A program made the position numbers and the translations under genes. DNA of 64,000 bases from Symbiodinium natans (lineage: Eukaryota > Sar > Dinophyceae > Suessiales > Symbiodiniaceae). Below the pieces are notes generated by a model, which saw only the letters and a list, made by a program, of their open reading frames with translations, ran no database searches and was not told where the DNA came from. This document shows positions 11,750 to 21,811 of this stretch, piece by piece. Positions within the stretch are counted from its first letter, which is position 1; each line of letters starts with the position of its first letter. The stretch covers positions 250,790 through 314,789 of the forward strand of contig CAJNDS010002691.1 in NCBI GenBank assembly GCA_905221605.1, in the 5' to 3' direction.

Positions 11750-12811
11750 CTAGCGAGAGTTCTGCAGGCGGTGCAAAGCCAAGAGAGCATAATCTCTGCA
11801 TTTCCACGGTTGCAGAGCTGGCCGAGCCGACAAGATGCAGTCCACAGCTTCATCTGCGCTGCATTGGCCGTCCAGCACCAGCCAAGCGCAGAGGGCAGCA
11901 GGACTGCGATTAATGCCACCGAAGCAATGGAAGAGCACGTTGAACTCCTCGCTCGCCTGTTGGCACTGCTCGCGCAGAGTGCGCAAAGTCTGAGCCATGT
12001 CTGTCCAAGCCTGGGCGCACCGCTCTGCGCTCTCGAAGAACCAGGAAGCATCCCGGTTGCATTTGATTCTGGGGTCGTCCAATTCAACTTGGACGTGCCG
12101 CACACCAGAGCGGGAAAAGTGCTCGCGCCAGTCTTGGGGAGCCCCCCTGACTCGCAGCTCAGCTGGCCGGCACACGCTCACCACAACCGTCACAGAAGTG
12201 TTGGCGCTGACCTCGACGTGGAAGATGTCGGCAGCCGAGCGCACGCTGCCCAGCAAGCAGCTCTCACCAGGCTTCGCAGACCGCACCACCACGGCATCGA
12301 GAGGCCAGTCGGAGATGTCGCCCAGGTTGTAGGAAGCTCTCCAAACAGTATAGTCCATGTCTGACCAAGGTCCCTCATTGTATTTTGTGGAGAGCGAGTA
12401 AGCAGCGGCAGGTCTGCGCAAGTTCACATCCTCGAAGATGTCAGGGGCAGCAAGGACCACCGCTGCAACAGTGTCTGCTCCAGCTTCGTGAGCTGCTCGG
12501 AGGGATCTCCAGACGTGGTATTTGATGTCCGCACTTGCGCTCGGAGCAGCGGCAGGACACAATGCCAGGACGATTCGCTCAGTCAAATTGCTCCTGCTCA
12601 CACTCTGGAAGGCGACTCCCAACTCCGCCGCCAGTTGCTGTAAGCTGGGCCCGTCGCCTCGGAAGCGCCATTTACGAAGCCTGGCCCGAAGAGACCGAGC
12701 CGCGCTTTCGCCGAGCTCTGCTACCCAGCTCCTCAAGCCATCTGCGCTGACATCGTCCTCGACGTCTGCCTGCCCGAACGTAGAAACGTCGAGGCCAAAA
12801 AAAGCAAGCAA
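11750..12811 (-). CDS. Dual-specificity-phosphatase-like protein, last exon
   Basis: An open frame of 353 codons. The C-terminal part carries the protein-phosphatase signature HCFGGINRSP (Cys-x5-Arg, near residue 310), preceded by VQVELDD, the usual position of the general-acid Asp region, and followed by the helix ALCAWLVL. This matches the Cys-based dual-specificity phosphatase family, which removes phosphate from Tyr or Ser/Thr. The N-terminal 200 residues are not recognised. The frame may start upstream: repeated SAP-like exons on the same strand at 12822-14080 look like earlier exons of the same gene. Splice sites were not resolved. Confidence 0.65.
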   Translation of the reverse strand: MLAFFGLDVSTFGQADVEDDVSADGLRSWVAELGESAARSLRARLRKWRFRGDGPSLQQLAAELGVAFQSVSRSNLTERIVLALCPAAAPSASADIKYHVWRSLRAAHEAGADTVAAVVLAAPDIFEDVNLRRPAAAYSLSTKYNEGPWSDMDYTVWRASYNLGDISDWPLDAVVVRSAKPGESCLLGSVRSAADIFHVEVSANTSVTVVVSVCRPAELRVRGAPQDWREHFSRSGVRHVQVELDDPRIKCNRDASWFFESAERCAQAWTDMAQTLRTLREQCQQASEEFNVLFHCFGGINRSPAALCAWLVLDGQCSADEAVDCILSARPALQPWKCRDYALLALHRLQNSR

Positions 12812-12821
12812 GATTAAAACG

Positions 12822-14080
12822 TCAGGTGGCGGGCAGTAAAGGGGGGTGAGAAGAGCCTGAAACTGCCCTAGTCAAGAGACACTGCGCAGGACAAAAGCGA
12901 AGCTTTCCCCATGACGCCTCCTGCTCGGATATGCACTGCAACAGAGCGTCTAGAAGCTCCTGTTTGTTTCGCATGCCGGTGCCAGAGCCCTGCTGCACAC
13001 CCGCAGCCCCAGCCAGCGCCCGCAACTGCTTGACGGTCTTCTTCGCGAGCTCCCCGCGCAGCCAAGCCACGCCGTCAGCAGCAAAACCTTCTCGCAGGCG
13101 CTGCAGCTCTTGCTGCAGCGCAGCGCCAGCTTCATCCTGTTCAAAGGTCGACAAGAAAAGCCTGAAACTGCCCTAGTCAAGAGACACTGCGCATGCGCCG
13201 CTTGAACGTAAAGCCCAAAAAAAAGCAAGCTCCAAGCCAGAAACAACCTTGACCCCAACCTGCGTAGGAATGCAAACAATATGACACACAAACCTTAGAG
13301 AAGGAGGAAACCAAGAATACAAAGCACAAAAATGACGCTTTCCCCAAGACGCCTCCTGCTCGGAAATGCACTGCGAGAGAGCGTCGAGAAGCTCCTCTCT
13401 GTTCCGCATGCGCGCACCAGCGCGCAGGTGCACACCCGCAGCCCCAGCAAGCGCCCGCAACTGCTTCACGGTCTGCTTCGCTAACTCCTCGCGCAGCCAA
13501 GCCACGCCATGAGCGGCAAAACCTTCGCGCAGACCGTGCAGCTCTTGCTGCGGCGCAGCGCCAGCTTCATCCTGATCACAGGTCGAGAAGAAAAGCCTGA
13601 AACTGCCCTAGTCAAGAGACACTGCGCACGCGCCGCTTGAACTTAGAGCCCAAAAATAAGCAAGCTCCAAGCCACAAACAACATGACCCCAACCTGCGTA
13701 GGAATGCAAACCATGTGACGCACAAACCTTAGAGAAGAAGGAAACCAAGAATACAAAGCACGAAAATGACGCTTTCCCCAAGACGCCTCCTGCTCGGAGA
13801 TGCACTGCGAGAGAGCATCAAGAAGCTCCTCTCTGTTTCGCGTGCTCGCGCCAGAGCCCTGTCGTGTGCCCGCAGCGCCAGCAAGCTCACGCAGCTGCGT
13901 GACCGTCTTTTTCGCAAGCTCCTGGCGCAGCCAACCTGCACCTTTAGCACGGAAACCGCGCCGCAGCGTCTGCATAGCATCCCCGCCGGTGTACGACATG
14001 CCTGGACCTACAAAAACCCGCACGGTCCAAGCTGGCGCCAAGGTTTCACTCAATAGCGCCTCTCGGGCCAAAGCTAGCAC
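12822..14080 (-). CDS. Triplicated SAP-like exons upstream of the phosphatase
   Basis: Three near-copies of one exon plus flanking intron, about 0.43 kb apart (coding parts near 13154-12910, 13580-13345 and 13985-13770). Each encodes a module reading GVAWLRGELAKKTVKQLRAL, a GAAG turn, and then RNKQELLDAL-QCISEQEASWGK. The LxVxxLRxLAxxxGv...KxELxxAL pattern resembles SAP or Rho-N-type nucleic-acid-binding helices. Introns between copies share the stretch CACTGCGCA and GTCAAGAGAC. The outermost copy begins with a longer N-terminus (MLALAREALLSETL, from 14080). Whether all three are spliced into the phosphatase mRNA is not known. Confidence 0.45.
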
Positions 14081-14535
14081 GCACGCATGTAGAGCAACGC
14101 ATCATGAGGTAACAGACATACAGCACACGAACGCTAGCACCGACACACAGTGCGGGATGCCTTCTCCCCTTCATTGACGTCGGCGCGCCCCAGGACGTCC
14201 AAATCGGACATCGCCCAAACATGTTACATTTGAGAGCAACCGCTGATCACTTCCCACAGAGAGACGAGTCTGAGCGCAGGACTGGTTGCCTTCCCTCCAA
14301 ATCGAGATCACTTTTTTCCCGCTCCACTGCATGGCTGATATTTGTCATGGTTTTGGAAACAGCGAATTCGGGGACCATGGTTTTCGCGATGGTTTTGGAA
14401 ACAGCTAATTCGAGTACCATGGTTTTCGCGATGGTTTTGGACACAGCGAATTCGGGGACCATGGTGTTTGCGATGGTTTTGGAAACAGCAACTTCGGGAA
14501 CCATGGTTTTCGCAATGGTTTTGGAAGCGAATTCG

Positions 14536-15385
14536 AACACACCGTCCCCAAGTTGTTTGCGAGGATTTCGAAGCTCCACAATTCCGCGCCCACGCTATTT
14601 GCGAGGATTTCGAAGCCCCACAGGATTTCGAAGCCCCAGAATTCCGCGCCCACGTTATTTGCCAGGATTTCGAAGCCCCACAGTTCCGCGCCCACGTTAT
14701 TTGCGAGGGTTTCGAAGCCCCACAGTTCCGCGCCCACGTTATTTGCGAGGGTTTCGAAGCCCCAGAATTCCGCGCCCACGTTATTTGCTAGGTTTTCAAA
14801 GCCCCAGAATTCCGCGCCCATGTTATTTGCGGTGTTTTCATGCGCCCAGATGTCCGTTACCATGCTCTTTGTGGTGTTTTCATGCGCCCAGATGTCCGTT
14901 ACCATGCTATTTGGTTTTGGAAACAGCAACTTCGGGGACCATGGTTTTCGCAATGGTTTTGGAAGCGAATTCGAACACACCGTCCCCAAGTTGTTTGCGA
15001 GGAGTTCGGAGCTCCACAATTCCGCGCCCACGTTATTTGCGAGGATTTCGAAGCCCCACAGTTCCGCGCCCACGTTATTTGCGAGGGTTTCGAAGCCCCA
15101 GAATTCCGCGCCCGCGTCATTTGCGAGGATTTCGAAGGCCCACAGTTCCGCGCCCACGTTATTTGCGAGGGTTTCGAAGCCCCAGAATTCCGCGCCCACG
15201 TTATTTGCTAGGTTTTCAAAGCCCCAGAATTCCGCGCCCACGTTATTTGCTAGGTTTTCAAAGCCCCAGAATTCCGCGCCCATGTTATTTGCGGTGTTTT
15301 CACGCGCCCAGATGTCCGTTACCATGCTCTTTGCGGTGTTTTCATGCGCCCAGATGTCCGTTACCATGCTATTTGCGGTGTTTTC
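14536..15385. repeat. 42-bp tandem repeat block
   Basis: About 18 copies of a unit with the core CGCGCCCACGTTATTTGCGA and a TTTCGAAGCCCCA spacer. The unit length is 42 bp, a multiple of three, so several frames stay open; the long open frame at 14221-16344 is therefore not evidence for a gene. A longer seed, ACACCGTCCCCAAGTTGTTT followed by GCGAGGA, occurs twice here and once at 11521-11548 near the ASCH gene. Confidence 0.9.
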
Positions 15386-15387
15386 AG

Positions 15388-15885
15388 ACGCCCAGGGTGT
15401 CCGCGGCGTACTACGTCTGGAGCAAGCTCCGCGTGTCCGTGGCGTACTACATTTGTACTACAAAAGTCGACTTTCCAGCCACGGAAGCTCCGGGTGTCCG
15501 CGGCGTACTACGTTTGTACTACAAAAGTCGACTTTCCAGCCACGGAAGCTCCGGGCGTCCCCGGCGTACTACATTTGTACTACAAAAGTCGACTTTCCAG
15601 CCACAGAAGCTCCGGGCGTCCCCGGCGTACTACATTTGTACTACAAAAGTCGACTTTCCTGCCACGGAAGCTCCGGGTGTCCGGGGCGTACTACGTCTGT
15701 ACTACAAAAGTCGACTTTGCAGCCACAGAAGCTCCGGGTGTCCGTGGCGTACTACATCTGTACTACAAAAGTCGACTTTCCAGCCACGGAAGCTCCGGGG
15801 GCGTCCGTGGCGTACTACATTTGTACTACAAAACTCGATTTTCCAGCCACGGAAGTCCCCGGCGTACTACGTCTGTACTACGCAA
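15388..15885. repeat. 61-bp tandem repeat block
   Basis: About eight copies of a 61-bp unit with GGCGTACTACATTTGTACTA and AAAGTCGACTTTCCAGCCAC. TAC/GTA and GTCGAC give the unit local dyad symmetry. Confidence 0.9.
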
Positions 15886-15889
15886 GTCG

Positions 15890-16470
15890 AAAAAAAAACG
15901 CAAAAACACTACGGTTTTAGCACCGCGACCACGCGAAAACCCGCAGAGGGGTTACGTTTGTATGTCAAAAAACGCAAAAACACGACGGTTTTGGCACCGC
16001 GCCAACGCCCAAACCCGCAGAGGGGTTACGTTTGTATGTCAAAAAACGCAAAAACACGACGGTTTTGGCACCGCGCCAACGCCCAAACCCGCAGAGGGGT
16101 TACGTTTGTATGTCAAAAAACGCAAAAACACGACGGTTTTGGCACCGCGCCAACGCCCAAACCCGCAGAGGGGTTACGTTTGTTTGTCAAAAAAGGCAAA
16201 AACACGATGGTTTTGGCACCGCGCCAACGCCGAAACCCGCAGAGGGTTGACGCGCGCACGAAAAAAATGCAAAAAACGACGGTTTTAGCACCGCGACCCA
16301 GCGATTACCCGCAGAGGGTTGTCCGCGCACAGAAAGAAACGTAAAAAAACGATGGTTTTAGCACCGCGACGACGCCGAAACCCGCAGAGGGTTGTCCGCG
16401 CAAATCAAGAAACGTAAAAAAACGACGGTTTTAGCACCGCGACCACGCCGAAACCCGCAGAGGGTTGCAA
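15890..16470. repeat. 74-bp tandem repeat block
   Basis: About eight copies of a 74-bp unit with AACCCGCAGAGGGGTTACGT and AAAAACACGACGGTTTTGGC, degenerating towards the right end. It directly follows the 61-bp block. Confidence 0.9.
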
Positions 16471-16589
16471 TCCCGATTGGCGATGTCAACCCAGCCCGCC
16501 GCCTTAGAAAGAGTAATTTTAATTTAGAAATCTAGGACTGGGTACGAAGGTCTAGTAAATTCTACGTAAATTTTGTATTCACTGATTAC

Positions 16590-17062
16590 TAAGCTCTATG
16601 CAATTCACTCTATGCAATTCACTCTATGCACTTCCCTCTATGCACTTCACTCTATGCACTTCACTCTATGCACTTCACTCTATGCACTTCGCTCTATGCA
16701 CTTCACTCTCTGCACTTCACTCTATGCACTTCACTCTATGCACTTCACTCTGTGCACTTCACTCTGTGCACTTGCCTCTATGCACTTCACTCTATGCACT
16801 TGCCTCTATGCACTTCACTCTATGCACTTCACTCTATGCACTTCACTCTGTGCTTCACTCTATGCACTTCATTCTATGCACTTCACTCTATGCACTTCAC
16901 TCTATGCACTTCACTCTATGCGCTTCACTCTGTGCACTTCACTCTGTGCGCTTGCCTCTATGCACTTCACTCTATGCACTTCACTCTATGCACTTCACTC
17001 TGTGCACTTCATTCTATGCACTTCACTCTATGCACTTCGCTCTATGCACTTCAGTCTATGTT
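16590..17062. repeat. 14-bp minisatellite ACTCTATGCACTTC
   Basis: More than 30 copies of ACTCTATGCACTTC with single-base variants (GCACTTGC, CTGTGCAC). All three plus-strand frames are open across it, giving proteins of 14-residue period; they are by-products. It lies just inside the right end of the 7.1-kb segment. Confidence 0.95.
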
Positions 17063-17695
17063 GTTGTGTCAGGGGGCTCCGCACGGAAGAACCCTTCGCG
17101 ATGCTTTCGGGAAAAAAAAACACTCGTGCCCCTTCCCACAAATGAAAATATAGTGTAATACTTCATGCAAACACTGGAGCTCACACACAGGGACTTTTTG
17201 CACGGGGGACTTCAGGAATCACTTTCGGACCCCCCCTCCCTCCACCATGCAAACCCAATGTCGTTCATGGCCCAAAAGCTCGAGGGACTTCAGGAATCAC
17301 TTTCGGACCCCTCCCTCCACAAACCCCAAAGCACCAATGATTGACACGTAAAACAGTTTTGTTCTGGGACGATGTGCTCTCACATCTGTTGCATCGCCTT
17401 TTGGGAATAAAGAATTATCAAGAAGAAGTATTCCTTATTCCCTCTCACCGATACAATCCCAAACACAACTGTCAGAATATTTCTTCACCATCATGAATAC
17501 ATATCTTCAAAATTCATAACATGCATCACGCTCACTCCTCCCACTTTTTCACACGCACAAACGGGGGACGGTACGAAGCCCTGCAGATGCACGACCCAGG
17601 TCCCTCCTCCGTTGAGGAGTACACCCACGTCGGTTCCAAGTGTGTGCCCTCGCACACTTTCACAGCATCACTTCCTCACCACCCCCGTTTGCCTC

Positions 17696-20600
17696 TCAAG
17701 TGATGCTTTCATACACTGGTGCAACTTGGCGAAACATGGACTGGTATCTGGTGAAGCACAAGCGGGATGCGTCATCTGCTATGTTGCTCTTTGATGGAAC
17801 GCGCGAGTACCATGATATTGCATTAGACTTGACATCTGCCAAAGCCACATCCATCAGGATGGAAGTTGCATTGATCACAGGTGTGAAGGATCTGATCAAG
17901 CTAGCTCTCGCGGCTTCATTGTCCACGAAGAAGAAACAGAGCCGACCTTCGAGCACATGTGCCCAGGTCGCCTTGGCAACTGCCACAGGTAGCAACTCAG
18001 CGAAAAAGATCAACTGCTTTAAGCCCTTAGACCTCCACCGCTTCACTAGCCACTCTGGTACAAAATCACCAAAGAACTCTTGTCTCCCTGTAAGTGGGTC
18101 AAAGAGCACGGCTCCATGTGTCACAATTTGATCTTCATGGGCACCATCGGAAAAGATGAGCACGGGCGGTTCATGAGCCCAACACGACAGCCGTCGCGGG
18201 CCCGATGCTCGCAAGGTATCCAACGCCAAGCGCGCTGCATCCAGTATGGCTTCCCGGGCCACCGCAACATCACCGGATCTTTGGGCCTGGCTGATGAGTT
18301 GGGTGCATATTTGCGCACACCTTCCGTACACATGGTTGGTAGCGAACAACATGCGCCCTTTGAACGACGCAAGCTCACTGTGACCACAGGCCCCACTCGC
18401 AAGGTTTTGCAACGCACTCGTGAGCTCTTCAATCCTTCCAGCCTTGTTGCACACCTCTACGATGCCCTCACAAGCTCTATCGAACCTGACAGTCACCCCT
18501 AGGATGTCGAAAGACTTCGCGAAGTCCTTGAGCTTATCGCCTCGGGCTACCTCCCATCCAAGGAGCTCCAGCAACGCCTCAGCCGTCTGCGAAGCCGACT
18601 CGATCAGCGGGGAAAGTTCCATTTGGCAATAGTCATCGTAATAATTGGTGCTCACCAACCAAAACAGTCGGGCCATCACCATTTTGAGCACCCGCGCCGC
18701 CCTGTTAAAGCTGGTGACCGACCCCGTCCCGCCAAACGGTAGCGCTACCGCTTCAAAATAGTACACTGTGTCATCCGAAGGATTCAAAACCGCCAGGATT
18801 GTGGCCCATGCATCGTCTGGATGCCGAGCAAGTTGTTTGTAGGCGCTTTTCAAGTCAAGAGCTCTGCCGTGTAGCTGCCGATTCTCCTTGTCTCGGAAGT
18901 CGGGGTGAAGTCGCCCACTGAACGTTTCACCATCACGATCCGGCAAGTGGAATTCTTCAGTCGCTCCTAGGGCACCCCGTACAAAGAAACGAGCTGTAGC
19001 TGCTATGGCATCAACCCCATCCAAGACAACCTTCTCAGTCTCTGTGACAGAAGCATTGACCAGGAATTCAGACAAGTCGTCTATGCCCCTGATTTTCTCT
19101 CCTTGCACAACACCGAAGCGTTTCGATGCAATCCATTCACCTTTGTATTTATCGTTAATTTCGCTAAAAGGCCCTTTGACCCACTGCTTTTCCTTCTGCT
19201 CGAGAGTCTCGTCCCAAATCTTGGCCGCCACCTCCTTGTCGCGAGCCGCCCTTCGGCAAGAGGCTTCCACAAGATGCTTGGACCATCTGCACGTTGCTTT
19301 CAGATCATCCTGCGTCAATGCGGCCGGCTTCAGTTGCCGAGGGAACAAGCCCGAGGGTCTCAGTTCACCCGTCAGTCGGAAACCACTGGCCATGTCTGCT
19401 ACTAGCTCACGGTCCTGGACGCCTGCATCGCTCATGAGCTCCTGCAACAGCAACAAGCGCTTGGATCCCATAATTGCTTTCACATCGGGGTGCATTTGGC
19501 CCTTGGCCGCATCCTCCATGGGCTGCAGCTCCCTTGCTCTGTTTCTGTAGTGATCCAACATCCTCTCTCGAAAAGCCTTCGTGCCCTCTATCCCATGCTG
19601 AAAGATATTGGCCATAGCCTGCACATTGTCCATGTCTAAAGCTCCCGGCTTGTCAAACGGATGTATGCACTTCAAAGCTTCATTGACAAATGCATCTGGT
19701 GTCCTGTATATGCCAAACACAACCTCACGAACTACCTTCCCCCCTTCTTCGCAACGACGTGAGGCAAGTAATTTGGAGCCAGCAGGAACACCCCCAAGAC
19801 CCGGCACCAAGCACCCAGTAGCCGGTATGCAGTCCGGCACCTCGACCTCAGCAGGCACCTGTACAGTCACGGTGGATAGGAACTCCTCGGGTCCCACTTG
19901 CGGGCCATCGCGTCGTGGCTGACGCTGCGACGCAACAGTGGCCAAAGCGGTGCGCGAAGCATATGAACCATCAAGCAAGGAACCCTTGGCTCGCAGGATA
20001 GCACACAAATCATTGGCCGCGGCACTGCACATGGGCCGGGGATAGCTCACCTCGGCGGCCGTAGCGAAAGCCCACCCGGCGCCTTGCTTGCATCGCCCCC
20101 ATGCCATGTGTGCATGGGCGCCATCACACTGGCTGCGCATGGACGGCAAATCATGCGTGGCCAGCAAGGCTGTGCGCTTCAAACGCCGGGACCCATACAT
20201 GCACGCATGTAGTACATGCCACCTGCCCATGGACAACACACGCTGCATCCACACAGTGAGCCACATGAAGGAACGTTCGGGATTCTCTATGACGGCTACC
20301 TTGTGGTTTTGACGGCAATACTCAAAGACCTCAGCGCAAAACGCATACAAAGTGTTCGCTGCCGTCACCCGTGCTTTGTTGACGCCACGCAAGCTTGGAA
20401 AGCCCTGTGGGAAATCCTCCGACCTCAAGGCCTTGGGTTGCGGTCCCCCGGAAGGCAAACGTACGCCTCTTGCCCGGGACGATGTGCCACACGCAGGAGC
20501 CAGCCAGACGGCATCGGCCCGTTGGATCTCCTGCCACACAAGCCGACGCTGTTCCGCATCACACAAGTCCAGGCGCACCGCCGGTGCGCGCACTTTGCGC

Positions 20601-21796
20601 GGACGCAAGTCTTTGTCAATGCCAAGGACATCACAACCTCGTGCCTGCATAGCGGCAGCCACGCCGGCAGTGCCACAAAAGATCTCCAGCACATAGGGAG
20701 GTTTTGCATCTTGAGCGGCATTAGGTGACCTAGTCACTGTGCTTAAAGGGGTCGGTAACCCAAAACCGTCGGAAGGCCTAGCACAGTGACCTAGGGTGGG
20801 GTGGGACTCGGGCTTGCATCGTAACCCCGGAAACCCAACTCCGGCGCCTACAGAGGGGGGAGGCGGAACCCTAGGGTCAGGCCTAGCGCCCGGAGACACT
20901 AAGGCGTCTTGCAGGGCTCCGCCCTCACGCACGAAAGGAGGCAACGCATGCCCAATCCCTGGCAGCACGAAACCTGCACTGGACATGAGGCGCTGATGTT
21001 CCGGCTCAAGTCCCGACAAACCGCGAGGCATGAACGCCACCAGCACGACCCGGTTCCCCTTCCATGGCAAAACCTTGTGCAAGTCATGCGACGCCAAGAG
21101 AACAGGGTGCTGTCGCACGGGCAAAAGGCGGCCTCGTCGCCACACACCACGGGCATTTTGCCAGGAAGAGCCTTGCTCGTCCTCGACCCAGACCTCGCCG
21201 CCAGCCTCCCAATGCGAGAGAGGGCATATCCAATTGTGACATGATGCATCATTGTTGACATCTTTGTGAAAATCTGCCTCAAGATTGGTAAAGAGCGCTA
21301 CGGCCCCAAAGCAATGCCCCGGGGCATGTCGGCGCACGAAAGCCGTCAAGAGACGCGATGTGACAGGAAACTCCTTAAGAAAATTACGCACCCCGACCCG
21401 TCCATCTTTGGAAAAAGCACCTGTGCTGAAAGAATGTGAATTCGGCTGCTCAACACCTCGGGCTGGCTTCTCTGACGGTAACAGCTTCAACAGCCTGAGG
21501 ATATCATTGTTGTCAGGATTGCTGATCGTGGCCGCAAGTCTCTCAGCAGGATGCTGAGCTGCATCACAATCAGTAGGCGAGTGTCCCACACCATGAAGGC
21601 TGCACGGCTTATGAACCGCTTCATGGCGCACCAAAACTGGACCCGTAGCCGCAAGCACACGCTGCAAACGCCTTTGCACAAACTTAGGCCCCTTGACCTG
21701 ACGATGCACGGACGCCCACGGATCACCTCCCTCCGGAGGCTTCACGTGAGCGTCAAGGCTTGGCCCTTCGGCCCCCCCATCGTCAAGCACGGACAC
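17696..21796 (-). CDS. Polyprotein: 2OG-oxygenase-like, C5-methyltransferase-like, RT, RNase H
   Basis: A single 1366-codon frame. Residues about 120-285 carry FHKD (H177-x-D179) and, 61 residues after D179, H240 in LHKVLPWKGNR with R249. The HxD...H-x8-R arrangement and spacing fit Fe(II)/2-oxoglutarate oxygenases of the prolyl-hydroxylase type. Residues about 367-600 look like a cytosine-C5 methyltransferase: LEIFCGTAG (SAM loop), GIDKD, APACG (catalytic-Cys loop, C436), ENP (503-507), and YGSRRLKRTALL. Residues about 940-1120 are reverse transcriptase: LDLKSAYKQLARHPDD, LPFGGTGSV and the active site YYDDY. Residues about 1210-1366 are RNase H-like (FSDGAHED, FAELLPVAVA, VDNEAARASL, IADDASRL). 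Every domain looks intact. It starts 15 bases after the Gag stop. The oxygenase call is the least certain. Confidence 0.8.
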   Translation of the reverse strand: MSVLDDGGAEGPSLDAHVKPPEGGDPWASVHRQVKGPKFVQRRLQRVLAATGPVLVRHEAVHKPCSLHGVGHSPTDCDAAQHPAERLAATISNPDNNDILRLLKLLPSEKPARGVEQPNSHSFSTGAFSKDGRVGVRNFLKEFPVTSRLLTAFVRRHAPGHCFGAVALFTNLEADFHKDVNNDASCHNWICPLSHWEAGGEVWVEDEQGSSWQNARGVWRRGRLLPVRQHPVLLASHDLHKVLPWKGNRVVLVAFMPRGLSGLEPEHQRLMSSAGFVLPGIGHALPPFVREGGALQDALVSPGARPDPRVPPPPSVGAGVGFPGLRCKPESHPTLGHCARPSDGFGLPTPLSTVTRSPNAAQDAKPPYVLEIFCGTAGVAAAMQARGCDVLGIDKDLRPRKVRAPAVRLDLCDAEQRRLVWQEIQRADAVWLAPACGTSSRARGVRLPSGGPQPKALRSEDFPQGFPSLRGVNKARVTAANTLYAFCAEVFEYCRQNHKVAVIENPERSFMWLTVWMQRVLSMGRWHVLHACMYGSRRLKRTALLATHDLPSMRSQCDGAHAHMAWGRCKQGAGWAFATAAEVSYPRPMCSAAANDLCAILRAKGSLLDGSYASRTALATVASQRQPRRDGPQVGPEEFLSTVTVQVPAEVEVPDCIPATGCLVPGLGGVPAGSKLLASRRCEEGGKVVREVVFGIYRTPDAFVNEALKCIHPFDKPGALDMDNVQAMANIFQHGIEGTKAFRERMLDHYRNRARELQPMEDAAKGQMHPDVKAIMGSKRLLLLQELMSDAGVQDRELVADMASGFRLTGELRPSGLFPRQLKPAALTQDDLKATCRWSKHLVEASCRRAARDKEVAAKIWDETLEQKEKQWVKGPFSEINDKYKGEWIASKRFGVVQGEKIRGIDDLSEFLVNASVTETEKVVLDGVDAIAATARFFVRGALGATEEFHLPDRDGETFSGRLHPDFRDKENRQLHGRALDLKSAYKQLARHPDDAWATILAVLNPSDDTVYYFEAVALPFGGTGSVTSFNRAARVLKMVMARLFWLVSTNYYDDYCQMELSPLIESASQTAEALLELLGWEVARGDKLKDFAKSFDILGVTVRFDRACEGIVEVCNKAGRIEELTSALQNLASGACGHSELASFKGRMLFATNHVYGRCAQICTQLISQAQRSGDVAVAREAILDAARLALDTLRASGPRRLSCWAHEPPVLIFSDGAHEDQIVTHGAVLFDPLTGRQEFFGDFVPEWLVKRWRSKGLKQLIFFAELLPVAVAKATWAHVLEGRLCFFFVDNEAARASLIRSFTPVINATSILMDVALADVKSNAISWYSRVPSKSNIADDASRLCFTRYQSMFRQVAPVYESIT

Positions 21797-21811
21797 GGCA
21801 TGGCCCTCACG

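Larger units (their letters stand above)
9989..17111. mobile_element. 7.1-kb gene-carrying segment with short inverted ends
   Basis: Compared with element 2, this segment interrupts the A-rich joint of the deletion derivative. Near its two ends are CCCGAAAGCATCG (10003-10015) and its exact inverse CGATGCTTTCGGG (17099-17111), 13 bp each, with CCGTGCG also shared a little further in. It carries two or three host-type genes and four tandem-repeat blocks but no transposase. It could be a non-autonomous TIR transposon that captured genes, or host DNA joined by rearrangement. A target duplication cannot be read because the flank is a run of A. Confidence 0.5.
9638..17434 (-). mobile_element. DIRS-like element 1: gene-less derivative carrying a 7.1-kb segment
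   Basis: This unit has the same left end (9638 to about 9880 matches 17435 to about 17675) and the same right end (about 17112-17434 matches 26053-26373) as element 2. A third shared block, ACAAAATTTCTGATGCC to CAGTGCATCCC, lies next to the left end here (9898-9986) but next to the right end in element 2 (25966-26049). Removing 10003-17111 leaves left block, third block and right block, a short deletion derivative without the recombinase or Pol genes. The orientation is taken from element 2. Its left junction with copia C and its junction with element 2 both contain the dinucleotide CC (9636-9637 and 17433-17434), with no target duplication. Confidence 0.75.

Noticed and set aside
14221-16344. 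A 707-codon open frame and others overlapping it on both strands
   Set aside because: It lies almost wholly in 42-, 61- and 74-bp tandem repeats; several frames are open at once and the protein is a translated repeat.
16573-17158. Three overlapping frames of 175-190 codons
   Set aside because: They are translations of the 14-bp minisatellite in all three frames.
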